The notes: a model not told the origin generated them from the letters alone. A DNA stretch of 64,000 bases from Dryomyza anilis (GCA_951804985.1 OX638135.1:72941695-73005694); one strand, 5' to 3'; shown: positions 20,891 to 31,935, numbered from the stretch's first letter. Numbers and translations are program-made.

Positions 20891-21845
20891 ATACAAACAA
20901 ATCGTATCAATTAATATTGTATAAAATATCGTTCAATATTAACTTTTGTTTGGGAAAATTTTCCATATTAAACTTTATGACCATATCTGTATTAAACCAA
21001 AACTTCGCTTGATTCGGTAATGTTTTTTTCGTTATTTCAGCAAGGTTATATTTATGTAAATTTAATAACTCAGCCATTTTACGTCCGATCTTCGTTTCTA
21101 TGTCACCTTTGACACCTATATTAATTATTTCAATAAGTACTTAATTAATATATATATACGACCACTTGTTAGAATTTGTACACAGAAGAAAAGTTCATAC
21201 TATTTATGAATTTGTTCATCAATCTTATAAAGTTGTCATTACTACTGAACCGGGCGATCGAAACCATAAAGCACCATTAAATTGCAAATGCGCCTAATTT
21301 ACAGAGTTTTTGCACATTTTTAAATTGGCGCCTTTTCCATTATGTATTTTTGCGCCCTTTTTGTAAAGGCGCAAATATTCTTTAAGTTACACGCTATTTT
21401 AATTTTGATTATATATATATATAGTTTACACATTTTTAAATTCTTTTAAATTGTTCTTTTTTTAAATTTTGCGACTATAAATTAAAATAAGCCATTTGAC
21501 ATTTTACTGGACAACTAGCTGTTGATTTCAAAATCGTTAGTGCATTTTGGTCATTAACTAAATAAAACATTCAAATTTAAATTTGCATTAAAATTTTAAG
21601 ATTATGCAAAAAAAAAAATAATCAAATTTTTTAAATTTCAATGCATTGCGAACAATTGTACAAAAATTTGCATGTTTATATATATACTAGCAGGGATCCG
21701 TTGTGATTTTTTTAATGGTGTTATATATTTAATTACCAAAACATAAATAATTCTCCACCAAAACCACTTTTTTCAAAGATAATTCTGTTCTTCACTGTAA
21801 AATTCTTCCCCGTAGAATGCTTTCCCGTAGAATTCTTCAAGGTAC
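20891..21845. other. Unassigned AT-rich DNA
   Basis: No gene seen. Contains the 21180-21230 scrap related to 16838-17566 and, at 21797-21840, TTCCCCGTAGAATGC-type repeats shared with the hAT interior at 8455-8525. Confidence 0.4.
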
Positions 21846-22515
21846 ACTCAAAAAAATTTCTCGTAATTTTTAATTTCGTAAAATACACGAATAATTCATA
21901 GAATACACAAAGGATTCTCTTATATCACGAATCACTATTCGTAAAATTAAGACAACACAAAATTACGAATATTTCGTTATATATAAACTTAATATTTTCA
22001 ATTACATTTTTTTACGTAAGTATAACATATATTACGAAAGAGCTTCACATTTTACGACAGTATTATTAAACTTTCGTAAATTGTTAGGCTATATGTAGAA
22101 CTTTACGAACAATTCGTAGAGCTGCATTTTATTTTAATTGGGATCACGGTCGCAAGCAGATAGTTATAAAATACAAACCGTTTTAAAATGTGTTCTGTAT
22201 TCTGTTTGTACTAAGTGCAAAAGTATCAAAGCAGTGCATAATGTTTCATATTTTTATGAAGATTTTTCATCGAGAGTTTTTTTAAACAAAATACGAATAT
22301 ACTAGTAAAAAGACACGCAAATATTCAATAAATTGAATGGCTTTCGTAGATTGAATCTACGAATAGCTTCGTAAAATAAACATTTATTATTCGTAATTTT
22401 ATCATAAATTTACGAAAGTTTTTTGCATATTATTTTACGAAATATTGCGTGGATAAATTTCACGAATTTTTTCGAATAATACACGTACGATTTCGTGTAT
22501 TTTAAGCAGATTTTA
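21846..22515. repeat. TTACGAA/CGTAAA-rich foldback-like block
   Basis: About 670 bp studded with TTACGAA and TTCGTAAA motifs in both orientations, so much of it can pair with itself. It interrupts a run of CCCGTAGAA repeats (left flank 21797-21840, right flank TTCCCGTAGAAG at 22522), which suggests insertion of a non-autonomous foldback element. A clean TSD is not visible. Confidence 0.5.
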
Positions 22516-22545
22516 TTTTATTCCCGTAGAAGTTTTAGTGTGTGT

Positions 22546-22650
22546 TTAAGTGTGATGAGTTTTAGCGTAATGTGTTTTAGTATGGTGAGTTTCGGAGTGG
22601 TGGATTTTGGTGTAGTGAATTTCAGTGTGGTGAGTTTAAAGTATATGGGG
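22546..22650 (+). repeat. 15-bp minisatellite, 7 units
   Basis: Seven head-to-tail 15-bp units from TTTAAGTGTGATGAG through TTTCAGTGTGGTGAG to TTTAAAGTATATGGG, with a partial unit before 22546. Because 15 is a multiple of three, the frame at 22495-22722 reads as five-residue repeats (FSVMS, FSVMC, FSMVS, FGVVD, FGVVN, FSVVS). Nothing else supports translation. Confidence 0.8.
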
Positions 22651-22734
22651 TGGTTGGTATACCCAAGTGTGAATTATCTTGATGTCACTATAATAACTGT
22701 CGACATACATACACCATCTTGAAAGTGTAACATC

Positions 22735-22978
22735 TATGGGGGGTGCCACGCCCAGTGGTCCAATTCCACTCACATTCCGTGAGACCGTTTTTTTAATTTT
22801 ATTTATTCAGTCTACGGATTTGTATCTTTTTAAATAATAAATAACATTGTGCTACAAATTCCAAAAAATATCGTATTCAAAATTTACCAACTATTTTTTT
22901 TGGATAGGTACGAAAAAAACAATTAATATATTCATTTACAGAATTTCTGTATCACTTTGAGTATTTTTTATTAAATTT
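22735..22978. other. Short copy of GGTGCCACGCCCAG repeat block
   Basis: GGGGGGTGCCACGCCCAGTG near 22739 recalls the block in the hAT elements at 5925 and 8597. The rest is AT-rich without features. Confidence 0.4.
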
Positions 22979-23915
22979 GCACTTCTGTGTCAACTTCGTA
23001 TTTTCCTACCTTGCGTTATTTATGTAATTAAAACTCAGCACTACGTAAGTTATTTGAAAAATCAACACATTTAGCTTACCAAAACTTTTTAATTTATTAA
23101 AATAGGTTTTAAAAGACCTGAGTTATAGGTCATTATACGACAAAACAATTCAAATTTGAATACATTTTTCAATTTTGAAAAATCGTTAAAAAATTGTCTT
23201 GCAAGATAATCCACACATTCATACAGTTATTAAAATGAAATTCAATTACATTATCAGAATTTTGGATTTATCAAAATTTAACAAGCAAAACAACAAAGGT
23301 ATGATCGATTAAATTATTGGTCTTTAAATAATAAAATGTTTTAACCGAGTCATTACCACACTATATTTACCAAATCAAATCAACTATGAGATTTTAAGCT
23401 CTTGGATTTTGGTATAATTTTGTTATGCAAGTGTCAATTGAATTATTTTGGTCAATTATTTTTTAATTTTTCCCGACAACTTTATCCTGAGATAAGGTGA
23501 TCCAAAGTTACAAAAAATAGACAAAAAAAAACTTTTTTAGGTAGCTTATATTAAAATATCTATTGATCGAGATATAAACCCCGTCGAGGTGTCATTTTAA
23601 AACTAATAAAATATGCTTTTGAAAAATTTAAGTTATATCTCCTTTGCCTGGACATATGGAAATTATCCTTGCATTTCAAATTGTATGACGATTTTTCAAA
23701 ATTTTAAAATGTATTCAAATTTGAACTGTTTTGTCGTATAACGACCTATAACTCAGGTCTTTTAAAACCTATTTTAATAAATTAAAAAGTTTTGGTATGC
23801 TAATTGTGTTGGTTTATTAAAAAGTTATACATTTTAAAAATAACTTACGTAGATGATGAGTTTTAATTACATAAGTAACTCAAGGTAGGGAAACACGAAT
23901 TTGCACACATATTGT
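22979..23915. repeat. Long inverted repeat, ~200-bp arms
   Basis: The left arm (about 22979-23200) and right arm (about 23685-23915) are near-complementary, including ATTAAAATAGGTTTTAAAAG, ACCTGAGTTATAGGTC and ATACGACAAAAC. Outer parts (TTCCTACCTTGCG against CAAGGTAGGGAAA) also pair. The loop is about 490 bp. The right arm has an extra ~25 bp. It fits a long-TIR or foldback transposon, or a hairpin-RNA source if transcribed. No TSD found. Confidence 0.8.
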
Positions 23916-24892
23916 AAAAAAACATTAATGAAAAATAAGTTCTTCTGTCTTTTAAGGATTGTAAACCAAGTTATTTGCACCTAGCATCATAATTTAGGTG
24001 CGACCAATGCAGTTTCAAGATTGCGTACCTACACGCTGCAAAAGTAATGGCTCTCCCAAACATAATTTTGCAGGCATTAACATGTATGTTTGGAATTTTA
24101 TATAATCATATATATTATATAGTCGCCTGATAAATCATTTGTAAACAGACTTGTATTGGTACTTGAACAGTGTTGTAATGTGCACTGATTTACATTATGA
24201 TATCACGGAAACATCTTGATGCCCCTTAAAATAGTGTATGTTTTAATAGAAACATAATAATTACTACATCCAAACGAAATAAATATTTCAACCGAAACAC
24301 AAATTTGTTCAAAATAAAACATGATTTGAAACGACCTGAATCCAAATATGTTTCCAGAAAAACATATAGGTTGTTTCATTTCAAAAAAGTAAACATACAA
24401 ACATATCTATGTACATATTTTCGGAAAGAAATCTGAAAATAAAGTAAAGTTTTTTTTTATTAATTTTTATTAAAAATGATTTAACATGCACAATTTAATT
24501 TATAATATTTGAATTCATATACAAATTTTTAAATGCATAAATAAATAATTGGTTTAAAACTGCAAGTAAAAGTCTCAGTACAGCACATAGCGTAGGCAAG
24601 GTATTCGCGGAGGCTGTTGTAAAAAACATCCCGAATTCTGTTTGAAAATAAAAGCACTGATTTTTTAGTTGTGGTTTTTTTTGATCAAAAATTCGTGTCG
24701 GCTTTTTACAATATTTTTATAAAAACACTCAGGAACAATTATATTATATAATTCACTATTAAATTAAATACTATTATATTATTTGTTACTATTTTTACTT
24801 TTTGTAAGACAATTTGAATATGACAAAATTATTACCGTTCGTATCGTATGTTTTCTCAACGAACAGCAAAAACCACATAAGCAGTGTTCACA
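23916..24892. other. Unassigned DNA with a repeat shared at 36530
   Basis: AATGGCTCTCCCAAACATAATTTTGCAG near 24045-24072 matches, reversed, a stretch at about 36530-36565. No gene or complete element is visible. Confidence 0.4.
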
Positions 24893-25028
24893 CCAGTGTT
24901 CTCATTCTACTCCGATCGGAGTAGATCTACACCATTTTATTAGTATTTTTAAAATCTACTCATGTACTCTCAACATTTTCTACTCCCTTTTACTGAAATC
25001 TACTCCCTTTTGCAAAAATTGCTTGCAT

Positions 25029-25395
25029 TTTTATACCCTACACTAAGAGTGAAAGGGTATATTCAGTTTGGTACGCCGTTTGTAACACCCAGAAGGAAGC
25101 ATCTCCGGTATGAAATCCCTACTACTTAAAAAATTGAAAAGTTAGATAAATGAAACTCATAACTTAGGTTACTTATATACCTATGCTGTATGTGCGATAA
25201 AATTGGCGAGATCGGTCCATTATGACCTGTGATCTGACCATTTATATTCAAATAACTCATATAAAATTTACATCTACAAATCACTTTTGCTGTACACGTG
25301 CTTAGGTAAACTTTTTTGGTCAAAATATATATTGATTTCATGCTCAAATACATGGAAATAATGTTTTCCCGCGAAACGACTTTCATTCATTAAAA
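25029..25395 (-). mobile_element. DINE-1/mini-me-like repeat, GTCY array lost
   Basis: Begins at the 3' terminal hairpin (TACCCTACACTAAGAG / AGGGTA, 25033-25060), then GGTACGCCGTTTGTAACACC. It jumps from CTCCGGTATG directly to AAATCCCTACTACTT, so the GTCY array and TATATA block are deleted. The body runs on to GCGAAACGACTTTCATTCAT; the 5' head is missing. Confidence 0.78.
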
Positions 25396-25934
25396 ATACC
25401 TTTTTACGCGTATTAGATATTAAACTGAATTATGAATTTGTTAATAAATAAATATTTACTTGCGAATAAAATCATGTTTGCTTAAATTTGTATTATTTTT
25501 CACTGGTTATGGGGCATTGCACAATGATTTTTTAGTCGGCCATGGGGTCCGAGCAAAATAATTTCGTGAGATGGATGGATGGGTGGGTAAAGATTGGAAG
25601 GGAACTAATATCTCCTCCCCCTTGCCAAAACAGAGTCTCCAGATTTAGAGGTAAAATTTTTGTTAGTTGGAATTATACATAAATTACATTTCTCTCATTC
25701 TTTTGTGCTCCCATTCTAATTTTGTTAACATATGCCAACGGTCCGAAGCAAGGATCCACCCCACTTTCCCTGAGCTACGACCACAGCAGAGCTAGCAGAG
25801 CCCGCTTAGTGACCAATAGGCCAGGTCGGTCTCCATAAAAACAAAATTGAAAGTCCGCCCCTAAAATGAAAGATTATCTCGTAAAAGTGTCAAAAACAAA
25901 AAAAAACATTTTTTTTGAACCCGACTAAACCGTT
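25396..25934. other. Unassigned stretch between two DINE copies
   Basis: Mixed composition, including a GATGGATGGATGGGTGGG run (25571) and a GC-richer part at 25735-25860 (CCACAGCAGAGCTAGCAGAG). Not similar to other parts of the window that I can see; no ORF of note. Confidence 0.4.
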
Positions 25935-26515
25935 TTTATACCCTACACTAAGAGTGAAATGGTATATTTAGTTTGGTACGCCGTTTGTAACACCCTGAAG
26001 AAAGCATCTCCGGTATGGAAAAGTATATATATTCTTTATCATGACCTCCTGAGTCGATTAAGCGATGTCCGTCTGTCCATCTGTCTGTCTGTTGAAATCA
26101 CGAATACAGAAAATGCAGAAGAGGTAGAGCAATGAAACTTTAGATTTTTATTACTTATATATGTAAGCTGTCTGGACAAGAAAACTGGCATGATCCGTCT
26201 ATTGTAACCTGAGAACACACCACTTATGTTCAAATACCTCATACAAAATTTACATCTACAGATCAATTTTAGTGTATACGTGCTTATGTAAACTTTTTGT
26301 GGTTCCCAAAACAAAAATCGAAATTCGGTACACCTCTGGGTATCAAATGAATGGTAATTCTTCAGCGATTGAAAGTTTGTGGTTATTTTCAGGATTCGTA
26401 TTCCCTGATGACCTATATACCACTTTGATACCACACATATGTGTAGAGTATTTATAGTCGGCTTTGACCGACTATAATTTTGATACTTAAAAATTTCCCA
26501 TGTGATCTAACCTTC
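25935..26515 (-). mobile_element. DINE-1/mini-me-like repeat, nearly complete
   Basis: From the terminal hairpin (TACCCTACACTAAGAGTG ... GGTA) through GTACGCCGTTTGTAACACCC, the AAGTATATATAT block, a GTCCGTCTGTCCATCTGTCT array (GTCY, 26069-26094), the body, the CACATATGTG block and a degenerate TAGTCGG...CCGACTA hairpin, to the head (AACCTTCCCAACTGG, 26510-26524). Open frames inside it are artefacts. Confidence 0.78.
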
Positions 26516-26603
26516 CCAACTGGTTTTAATTTGATGACAACAATTTTTTGCGGCCCAAATAAATTGTAAATATAAAAATTTTAAGAATAACTATGATCAA
26601 TTA

Positions 26604-28414
26604 CTTACTTACTTACTTACTTAAATGGCCTTTACAACCGTGGGTCGGTTTTGGCCGCTGAGATGAAGCCGCGCCAGTCGGATCTGCTTTGCGCGCGCTG
26701 ACGCCAGTTAGAAATACCAAGCGTTGCCAGGTTGTCCTCAACTTGGTCTTTCCAACGCAGATTTGGACGCCCTCTTCTACGCTGTCCACCTTCGAGTCTC
26801 GATTCAAGCACCTTCTTGGCTGGAGTGTTTTCATCCATTCGTTCGACATGACCTAGCCAGCGAAGCCGCTGGATCTTGATGCGCTTGACTATGTCAATGT
26901 CGTCGAATAACTCATACAGCTCGTGGTTCATCCTGATTCGATACTCGTTAGCAAAGCAGATAGGGCCAAAGATTTTACGGAGAATCTTTCTCTCGAACGC
27001 TCCCAGTACTCTCTCATCGGTGGTGGCCAGCGTCCATGTTTCTGCACCATAAAGTAGGACGGGCATGATGAGTGACTTGTAGAGCGTTATTTTTGTCCGG
27101 CGAGAGAGGGCTCTGCTTCTCAATTGCCTACTGAGCCCAAAGTAGCACCTGTTGGCAAGAGTTATTCTCCGTTTGATCTCCAGGCTGACGTCGTTGTTGC
27201 TGTTTACGCTGGATCCCAGATAGACGAAGTCCTTCACAATGTCGAACTTGTGGGTGTCAAAATCAGCTTTTTGTCCAAGACGCACGGACTCTTTTTTGCT
27301 TGTTGACACAAGGAACTTCGTCTTGTCCTCGTTCACCGCTAGACCCATTCGACGCGACTCTTTCTCCAATCTGGAGAATGCTGCGCTGACTGCTCGTGTG
27401 CTCCTGCCAATGATATCAATATCGTCGGCATATGCGAGCAGCATGACACTTTTGTTGAGGATAGTGCCGCTTTGACGGAGTTCGGCAGCTCGAACTATTT
27501 TCTCCATCAATAAGTTAAAAAAGTCGCACGATAGGGAGTCACCCTGTCTGAAACCTCGTTCGGTATGAAATGGCTCGGAGAGGTCTTTTCCTATTCTCAC
27601 TGAGCAACGTGTGTTGCTCAGGGTCATCCTGCAAAGCCTTATAAGTTTCGCAGGTATACCGAACTCAGACATTGCGGCGTATAATCGTTCCCTTATCGGA
27701 GTGTCGAAGGCGGCTTTATAGTCGACTAATAGGTGGTAGGTGTCGATCTGTTTTTCTAGGGTCTTTTCCTGGATTAGGCGCAATGTGAAAATCTGGTCTA
27801 TGGTGGACTTTCCAGGTCTGAAGCCGCACTGATAAGGTCCAATCAGTCTGTTGACGATGGGCTTCAGTCTTTCACATAATACGCTCGATAGAACCTTGTA
27901 TGCGATATTTAGTAGGCTGATCCCACGGTAGTTGGCGCAGATAGTGGGATCCCCTTTCTTAAGGATTGGGCAGAGTACACTGAGGTTCCAGTCACTTGGC
28001 ATGCTTTCATCCGACCATATTCTGCTTACGAGCTCGTGCATGCTCTCTATTAGCTCTTCGCCTCCGGTCTTAAACAATTCAGCAGGCAGGCCATCAGCAC
28101 CTGAGGCTTTGTTGTTTTTCAGCCGAGCAATGGCTGTTCTGACCTCGTCATGGTCGGGTGGCGGAATCTCAACGTCGTCATCAAGTACTGGGGTTGCCGG
28201 GTTTGCTTCTCTATCGGTGGAATTGAGGTCATCATCACCGGTCAGCAGTTTAGAGAAGTGATCCCTCCATATTTTCAGTGTGCTCTGGATATCTGTCACT
28301 AGATTTCCGTTCTCATCTTTACAGGAAGAGGCTCCGGATTTTGAACCTCCGGCTAGGCGTCTTATTTTCTCGAAGAATTTTCGAGCCTCATTCCTGTCCC
28401 CATGCATCTCAATC
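26604..28414 (-). mobile_element. RTE-like LINE, 5' truncated, with TSD
   Basis: Flanked by TGATCAATTA at 26594-26603 and 28415-28424, a perfect 10-bp TSD. The 3' end is a (TAAG)n tail (reads TTACTTACTTACTTACTT on plus) directly after a very short 3' UTR, as in RTE-type LINEs. The 5' end is truncated just before the RT domain, so the endonuclease is missing. It landed in the left arm of the inverted-repeat element (24893-31865). The uninterrupted RT frame and exact TSD indicate a fairly recent insertion. Confidence 0.9.
26632..28407 (-). CDS. Reverse transcriptase of RTE-like LINE (ORF2 C-part)
   Basis: 591 uninterrupted codons holding a whole non-LTR reverse transcriptase. Landmarks: NNKASGADGLPAELF (about 98-112), ANYRGISLLNIAYKVL (about 158-173), GFRPGKSTIDQIF (about 195), motif A VDYKAAFD (about 228-235), GFRQGDSLSCDFFNLL (about 285-300), catalytic YADD (about 326-329), MGLAVNEDKTKF (about 354-365), FVYLGSSVNS, then thumb and C-terminus (RLRWLGHVERMDENTPAKK). 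It would copy element RNA at a nicked target. The first Met lies 8 bp inside the truncated end, so this is not the native start; the endonuclease half is absent. Autonomous movement is not expected. Confidence 0.9.
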   Translation of the reverse strand: MHGDRNEARKFFEKIRRLAGGSKSGASSCKDENGNLVTDIQSTLKIWRDHFSKLLTGDDDLNSTDREANPATPVLDDDVEIPPPDHDEVRTAIARLKNNKASGADGLPAELFKTGGEELIESMHELVSRIWSDESMPSDWNLSVLCPILKKGDPTICANYRGISLLNIAYKVLSSVLCERLKPIVNRLIGPYQCGFRPGKSTIDQIFTLRLIQEKTLEKQIDTYHLLVDYKAAFDTPIRERLYAAMSEFGIPAKLIRLCRMTLSNTRCSVRIGKDLSEPFHTERGFRQGDSLSCDFFNLLMEKIVRAAELRQSGTILNKSVMLLAYADDIDIIGRSTRAVSAAFSRLEKESRRMGLAVNEDKTKFLVSTSKKESVRLGQKADFDTHKFDIVKDFVYLGSSVNSNNDVSLEIKRRITLANRCYFGLSRQLRSRALSRRTKITLYKSLIMPVLLYGAETWTLATTDERVLGAFERKILRKIFGPICFANEYRIRMNHELYELFDDIDIVKRIKIQRLRWLGHVERMDENTPAKKVLESRLEGGQRRRGRPNLRWKDQVEDNLATLGISNWRQRAQSRSDWRGFISAAKTDPRL

Positions 28415-29382
28415 TGATCAATTATCTGTAATTATTTCTTTAACGAGTTTGGATCAATTTTTATAAATAAAACATGTATTTCATTGGGTGTTCCAGGTAC
28501 ACCCCAACTGTAGAATAGACCACCATTTATACATACAGATAATCCATAAAATCAGCAAAGAATAAAAATGTTAAAATCAATGATTGAAACCTAAACGAAT
28601 AACGGTTTCGATTTCGGTTTCGGTTTTTTCCGCGTTTCGGTTACGGTTTCAGTTTTAAGTTTTTATAACGAAGCGGTTTCGGTATACCGGTTCCATGTTA
28701 CGGTTTCGGTTTTGATTTCGGTTTTCTTTATTTTTCTTTATTTCCATATTTTTCAAATAATTTTACATTTTTTATATGGTGCTAAATTATGATCAAATTA
28801 TGATATTGAGGTAAAGTGGGAAACGTAATTTAAACAATGTTTGTTGTTATTTTAGTAAAAAATATTGTGTTATATGAATTATTTAATTGATTACGCCAAG
28901 AAAAAAATTTAATTTAAAATTTCGTGACCACAAACCAATGAAAGGAAACATTTTGACGTCACCTGAGATATGATCTGAATTGCAAAGAAGAAGAATTTTG
29001 TACAATTTTCATCCATAAAAGCCAAAGAAATTAAATTTCAACAATTCTGTGAACTGCAATATATGTAAACTAGTGATGATCATTTGCAAGAGCAAGTCAA
29101 GAAATGGTAATCTTAATCTTTTAAATTTTAAATAAAAGATCGAACACAAATATCTTAAACTGCACATTAATTATGAAAACGAATAGAATTTGAACAATAA
29201 TTGTATTTAAGTTACATATTTTCCATATTTTCAATTTCTTCAACATTTTACCAACAAAAAAATAAAAGCAATAACACAAAAATTTGAATTATATTTTATC
29301 AAGAATTAACTAATAAAAAATAATTGTATAAATCAAGTGATGTTGACGAGACAATTAAAATCTCAAGGCCATAATAAAATGA

Positions 29383-29580
29383 ACGAAAAGTCACCAAATA
29401 CATTTGCAAAATGCTAAATATTTTTTTACAAACTTCTTTATGTATCTGTCAATTGATAAGAAAATGTAAATCTATTAGATGATATTTCAACTTTAAAAAT
29501 GCATCAATTACTTTTTATAATATTAATCAACAAACACGAAAATTAAGTTTTTCATAAAAATGTGTTTGGTGACTTTTCGT
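29383..29580. mobile_element. Small TIR MITE, 198 bp
   Basis: Ends ACGAAAAGTCACCAAATACA and (reversed) ACGAAAAGTCACCAAACACA are near-perfect inverted repeats of about 24 bp. No TSD is clear. AT-rich, non-coding. Confidence 0.68.
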
Positions 29581-29694
29581 CCTACAATACAATAAATATA
29601 AGGAATATTTCGTATAGGCATATATCTGTTTTCGTCACAGATTAAAAAATCCGTATGCTACACATACCGTTTGTCAATAGAACTCAAATAATAT

Positions 29695-30105
29695 CTCGCA
29701 TAGTAACATTTTTCTTTGCGAACACAAACTCAAACGCTACAAATCGAATACTAACAGAAAGAAGAGAATATAACAATAACGATTACGATTCTTGTACACA
29801 CACTTTCACAACGACAACTCATCGTTGCTATCCTGTATCACCGCATGGCAACAAACAGACGCATGACAACAGACAGACGCATGACAAGAGACAGTCGCAT
29901 GACAACGGACAGACGCACGGCACCACACTACATGTATGTATCTAGTACAGCTCTCTAGTTGGCAACAACAACGAGTTCTCTTTGTGATACAAAAAATTTC
30001 CCGCCAAAATTCTATCAAAAGCTTGGATGCTACTTTATTGTTGTTGCACTTTCAAACGAATCATCGGATTTGTGAAAAAAGAAAAACACAAAAAGCAATA
30101 TATCA
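29695..30105 (+). repeat. Dispersed repeat block with 18-bp tandem units
   Basis: Homologous, inverted, to 36770-37145. Shared blocks are TTTGCGAACACAAACTCAAA, GAAGAGAATA, GCTATCCTGTATCACCGCAT, CATGGCAACAAACAGACGCA and TTGTTGTTGCACTTTCAAAC. Between them 18-bp units (ACAGACGCATGACAACAG and variants) repeat about four times at 29859-29920. The frame at 29655-29945 (His/Thr-rich) is only this tandem repeat read through. Confidence 0.75.
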
Positions 30106-31935
30106 GCTAAATATATCACACTTTGAAAATGTTCATATATTATTTTTTATTACTTCATGATTTTACAATTAACAAAAAAACTATATATAAAAGTAAAACA
30201 AAAATAATAATGTGCATAAGCACAGTGCATATGCACAATCGATGTACGAACTTGCGTAGCGAAGAAAAGAGAAAAAAACATTGTTTTGTCTATTTTACCT
30301 TTTTGAAGCGACTTTTGAAGCACTTTTTAATCTATTTACCGCTTCAAAAGTGCTTCACAGGCCTTATTTTTAAGATGCTTATATTCTTTAGAATTCGACA
30401 ATAACAAAAAAAACACACATCTTCATTAATGTTCACGTTCATAAATATTTTGCATGCTTTCCATTGTTACTTATTGTTCAATATTTAGTAATATCATGAA
30501 TTCTTCTGTATATTATTATTACCTTAAAAACATAATAAATACATTAAAATCATAAAAAAATGCAAGAGTCTTCCTTTTATTGCAGTCTTAGTCTTGCACT
30601 TGTTCACTTTCTTTCAAAATCTCAATCTTAATCGCTTTTCCCTTTTGTTCTTGCAAAAAAAATGCAAGAACAAGATGCAAGAACAAGAAGAATTTTAATC
30701 ATCACTAATGTAAACAAATAATTGCCTTATACTTGAAATTTTTAAACTTGTTTAACTTGCATTTCATTTTTCGTATTTCCTTAAATAGTTATTGAGATGT
30801 TAATAATTTGAAACTTTGTTTACATTTTTTTTGCATTACATTGTTTTGTTTATGTCCGAAATTGTGCTGTTTTGAAACAACAGTCAAAAATCCATTAGAA
30901 GACTTATAAATGGTATTCTATTGAATAGATCCTTTAAAAGAATTTAAAAAATATTCAAATGAACTATTCAAAACTTGTTCCACTTGCTCCCCTATATATT
31001 TTACTAATAAAATAAATAAAAAATCAATATTATTAAAATTTTAATCATTTTATAACGTAAAAATTTTGCTTGGAGTTGCTGGTGTTTTGTTGTTAATTCG
31101 ATTAATGAAATAAAAAACAAATTTTAGACCAAATACCGTTGTTTTGGAAATATCGTTTCTCAAAAAACAACATGTGAATTTTTCTACAACCAAAAATGTT
31201 TATTTTGGGAACTCCAAATTTTACTTTAGATCTCTATATAAAATAAAATATGTTTTTCTGGTTTTTTGTATACTTTTTTAAAAACCGTTTTAAACCGGTA
31301 TAAAACCGAAACCGTTTATATCGGTTTTGGATATCGGTTTATTTCTGATTTTCGTTTAACGGTTTCGGTTTCGGTTTTAAAAATGAAACGGTTTTAAACG
31401 GATATCGGTTTCGGTTACGGTTTCAATCCTTGGTTAAAATTAACATATCTAACGCATATTTCTACTCCCTTTTCATCACATTTACTCCTACATTAATTTT
31501 CTACTCCTTTTACATCAAATATACTCCATTTTGCAATATTTTAGATTCTATTCTCTTTTACTCATTTCTACTACCCACAATTTTCAAATCTACTCCTTTT
31601 GCATTGGCGAAGAGTGTGATCCAGTGTTCACACAATTCGTCAATTGATCATAGTTATTATTTAAATTATAATATTGACAATTTATTTGGTCCGCAAGAAA
31701 TTGTTCTCATCATATTAAAAAATTTAAGCAATTTCTGCAAAAGGGAGTAGATTTCAGTAAAACGGAGTAGAAAATTATGACAAAGGAGTAGAAAATGCTA
31801 CTACCGGAGTAGAGGATTAGATTTTACAAATCCAAATGAAATGGAGTAGATCTACTCTACTCCGAGAACACTAAATACCCTTCATTACAAAAAGACAACA
31901 AATAAAAAATGCAACACGATGCATAAACCAGGGCT

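Larger units (their letters stand above)
28578..31432. mobile_element. hAT-like element, 2855 bp, CGGTTT arrays at ends
   Basis: Flanked by GTTAAAAT at 28570-28577 and 31433-31440, a perfect 8-bp TSD of hAT type (nTnnnnAn). Termini CAATGATTGAAACC and (reversed) CAAGGATTGAAACC. Just inside each end lies an array of CGGTTT/GGTTTC hexamers: 28604-28740 on the left and 31265-31427 on the right, in the same orientation. The interior shows no transposase that I can recognise. It holds a MITE (29383-29580) and a repeat block (29695-30105). Confidence 0.82.
24893..31865. mobile_element. Inverted-repeat element opened by later insertions
   Basis: The left arm begins AGTGTTCTCATTCTACTCC and carries many TCTACTCCCTTTT motifs (24893-25028). 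It resumes at about 26520-26603 after two DINE-like insertions. The right arm (about 31650-31865) is its complement, ending GGAGTAGATCTACTCTACTC then GAGAACACT. ATAACTATGATCAATT and TGCGGCCCAAATAAATTGT of the left arm pair with 31650-31705. Extra TCTACTCC motifs in the left-arm orientation lie at 31458-31600. The original element may have been about 1 kb; the rest is nested insertions. A clear TSD was not found. Confidence 0.65.

Noticed and set aside
26632..28407. Host gene encoding a reverse transcriptase-like protein
   Set aside because: Exact TSD, TAAG tail and 5' truncation show a retrotransposon insertion.
29655..29945. His/Thr-rich repetitive ORF
   Set aside because: Caused by 18-bp tandem units of a dispersed repeat block; the partner block at 36770-37145 does not keep the frame.
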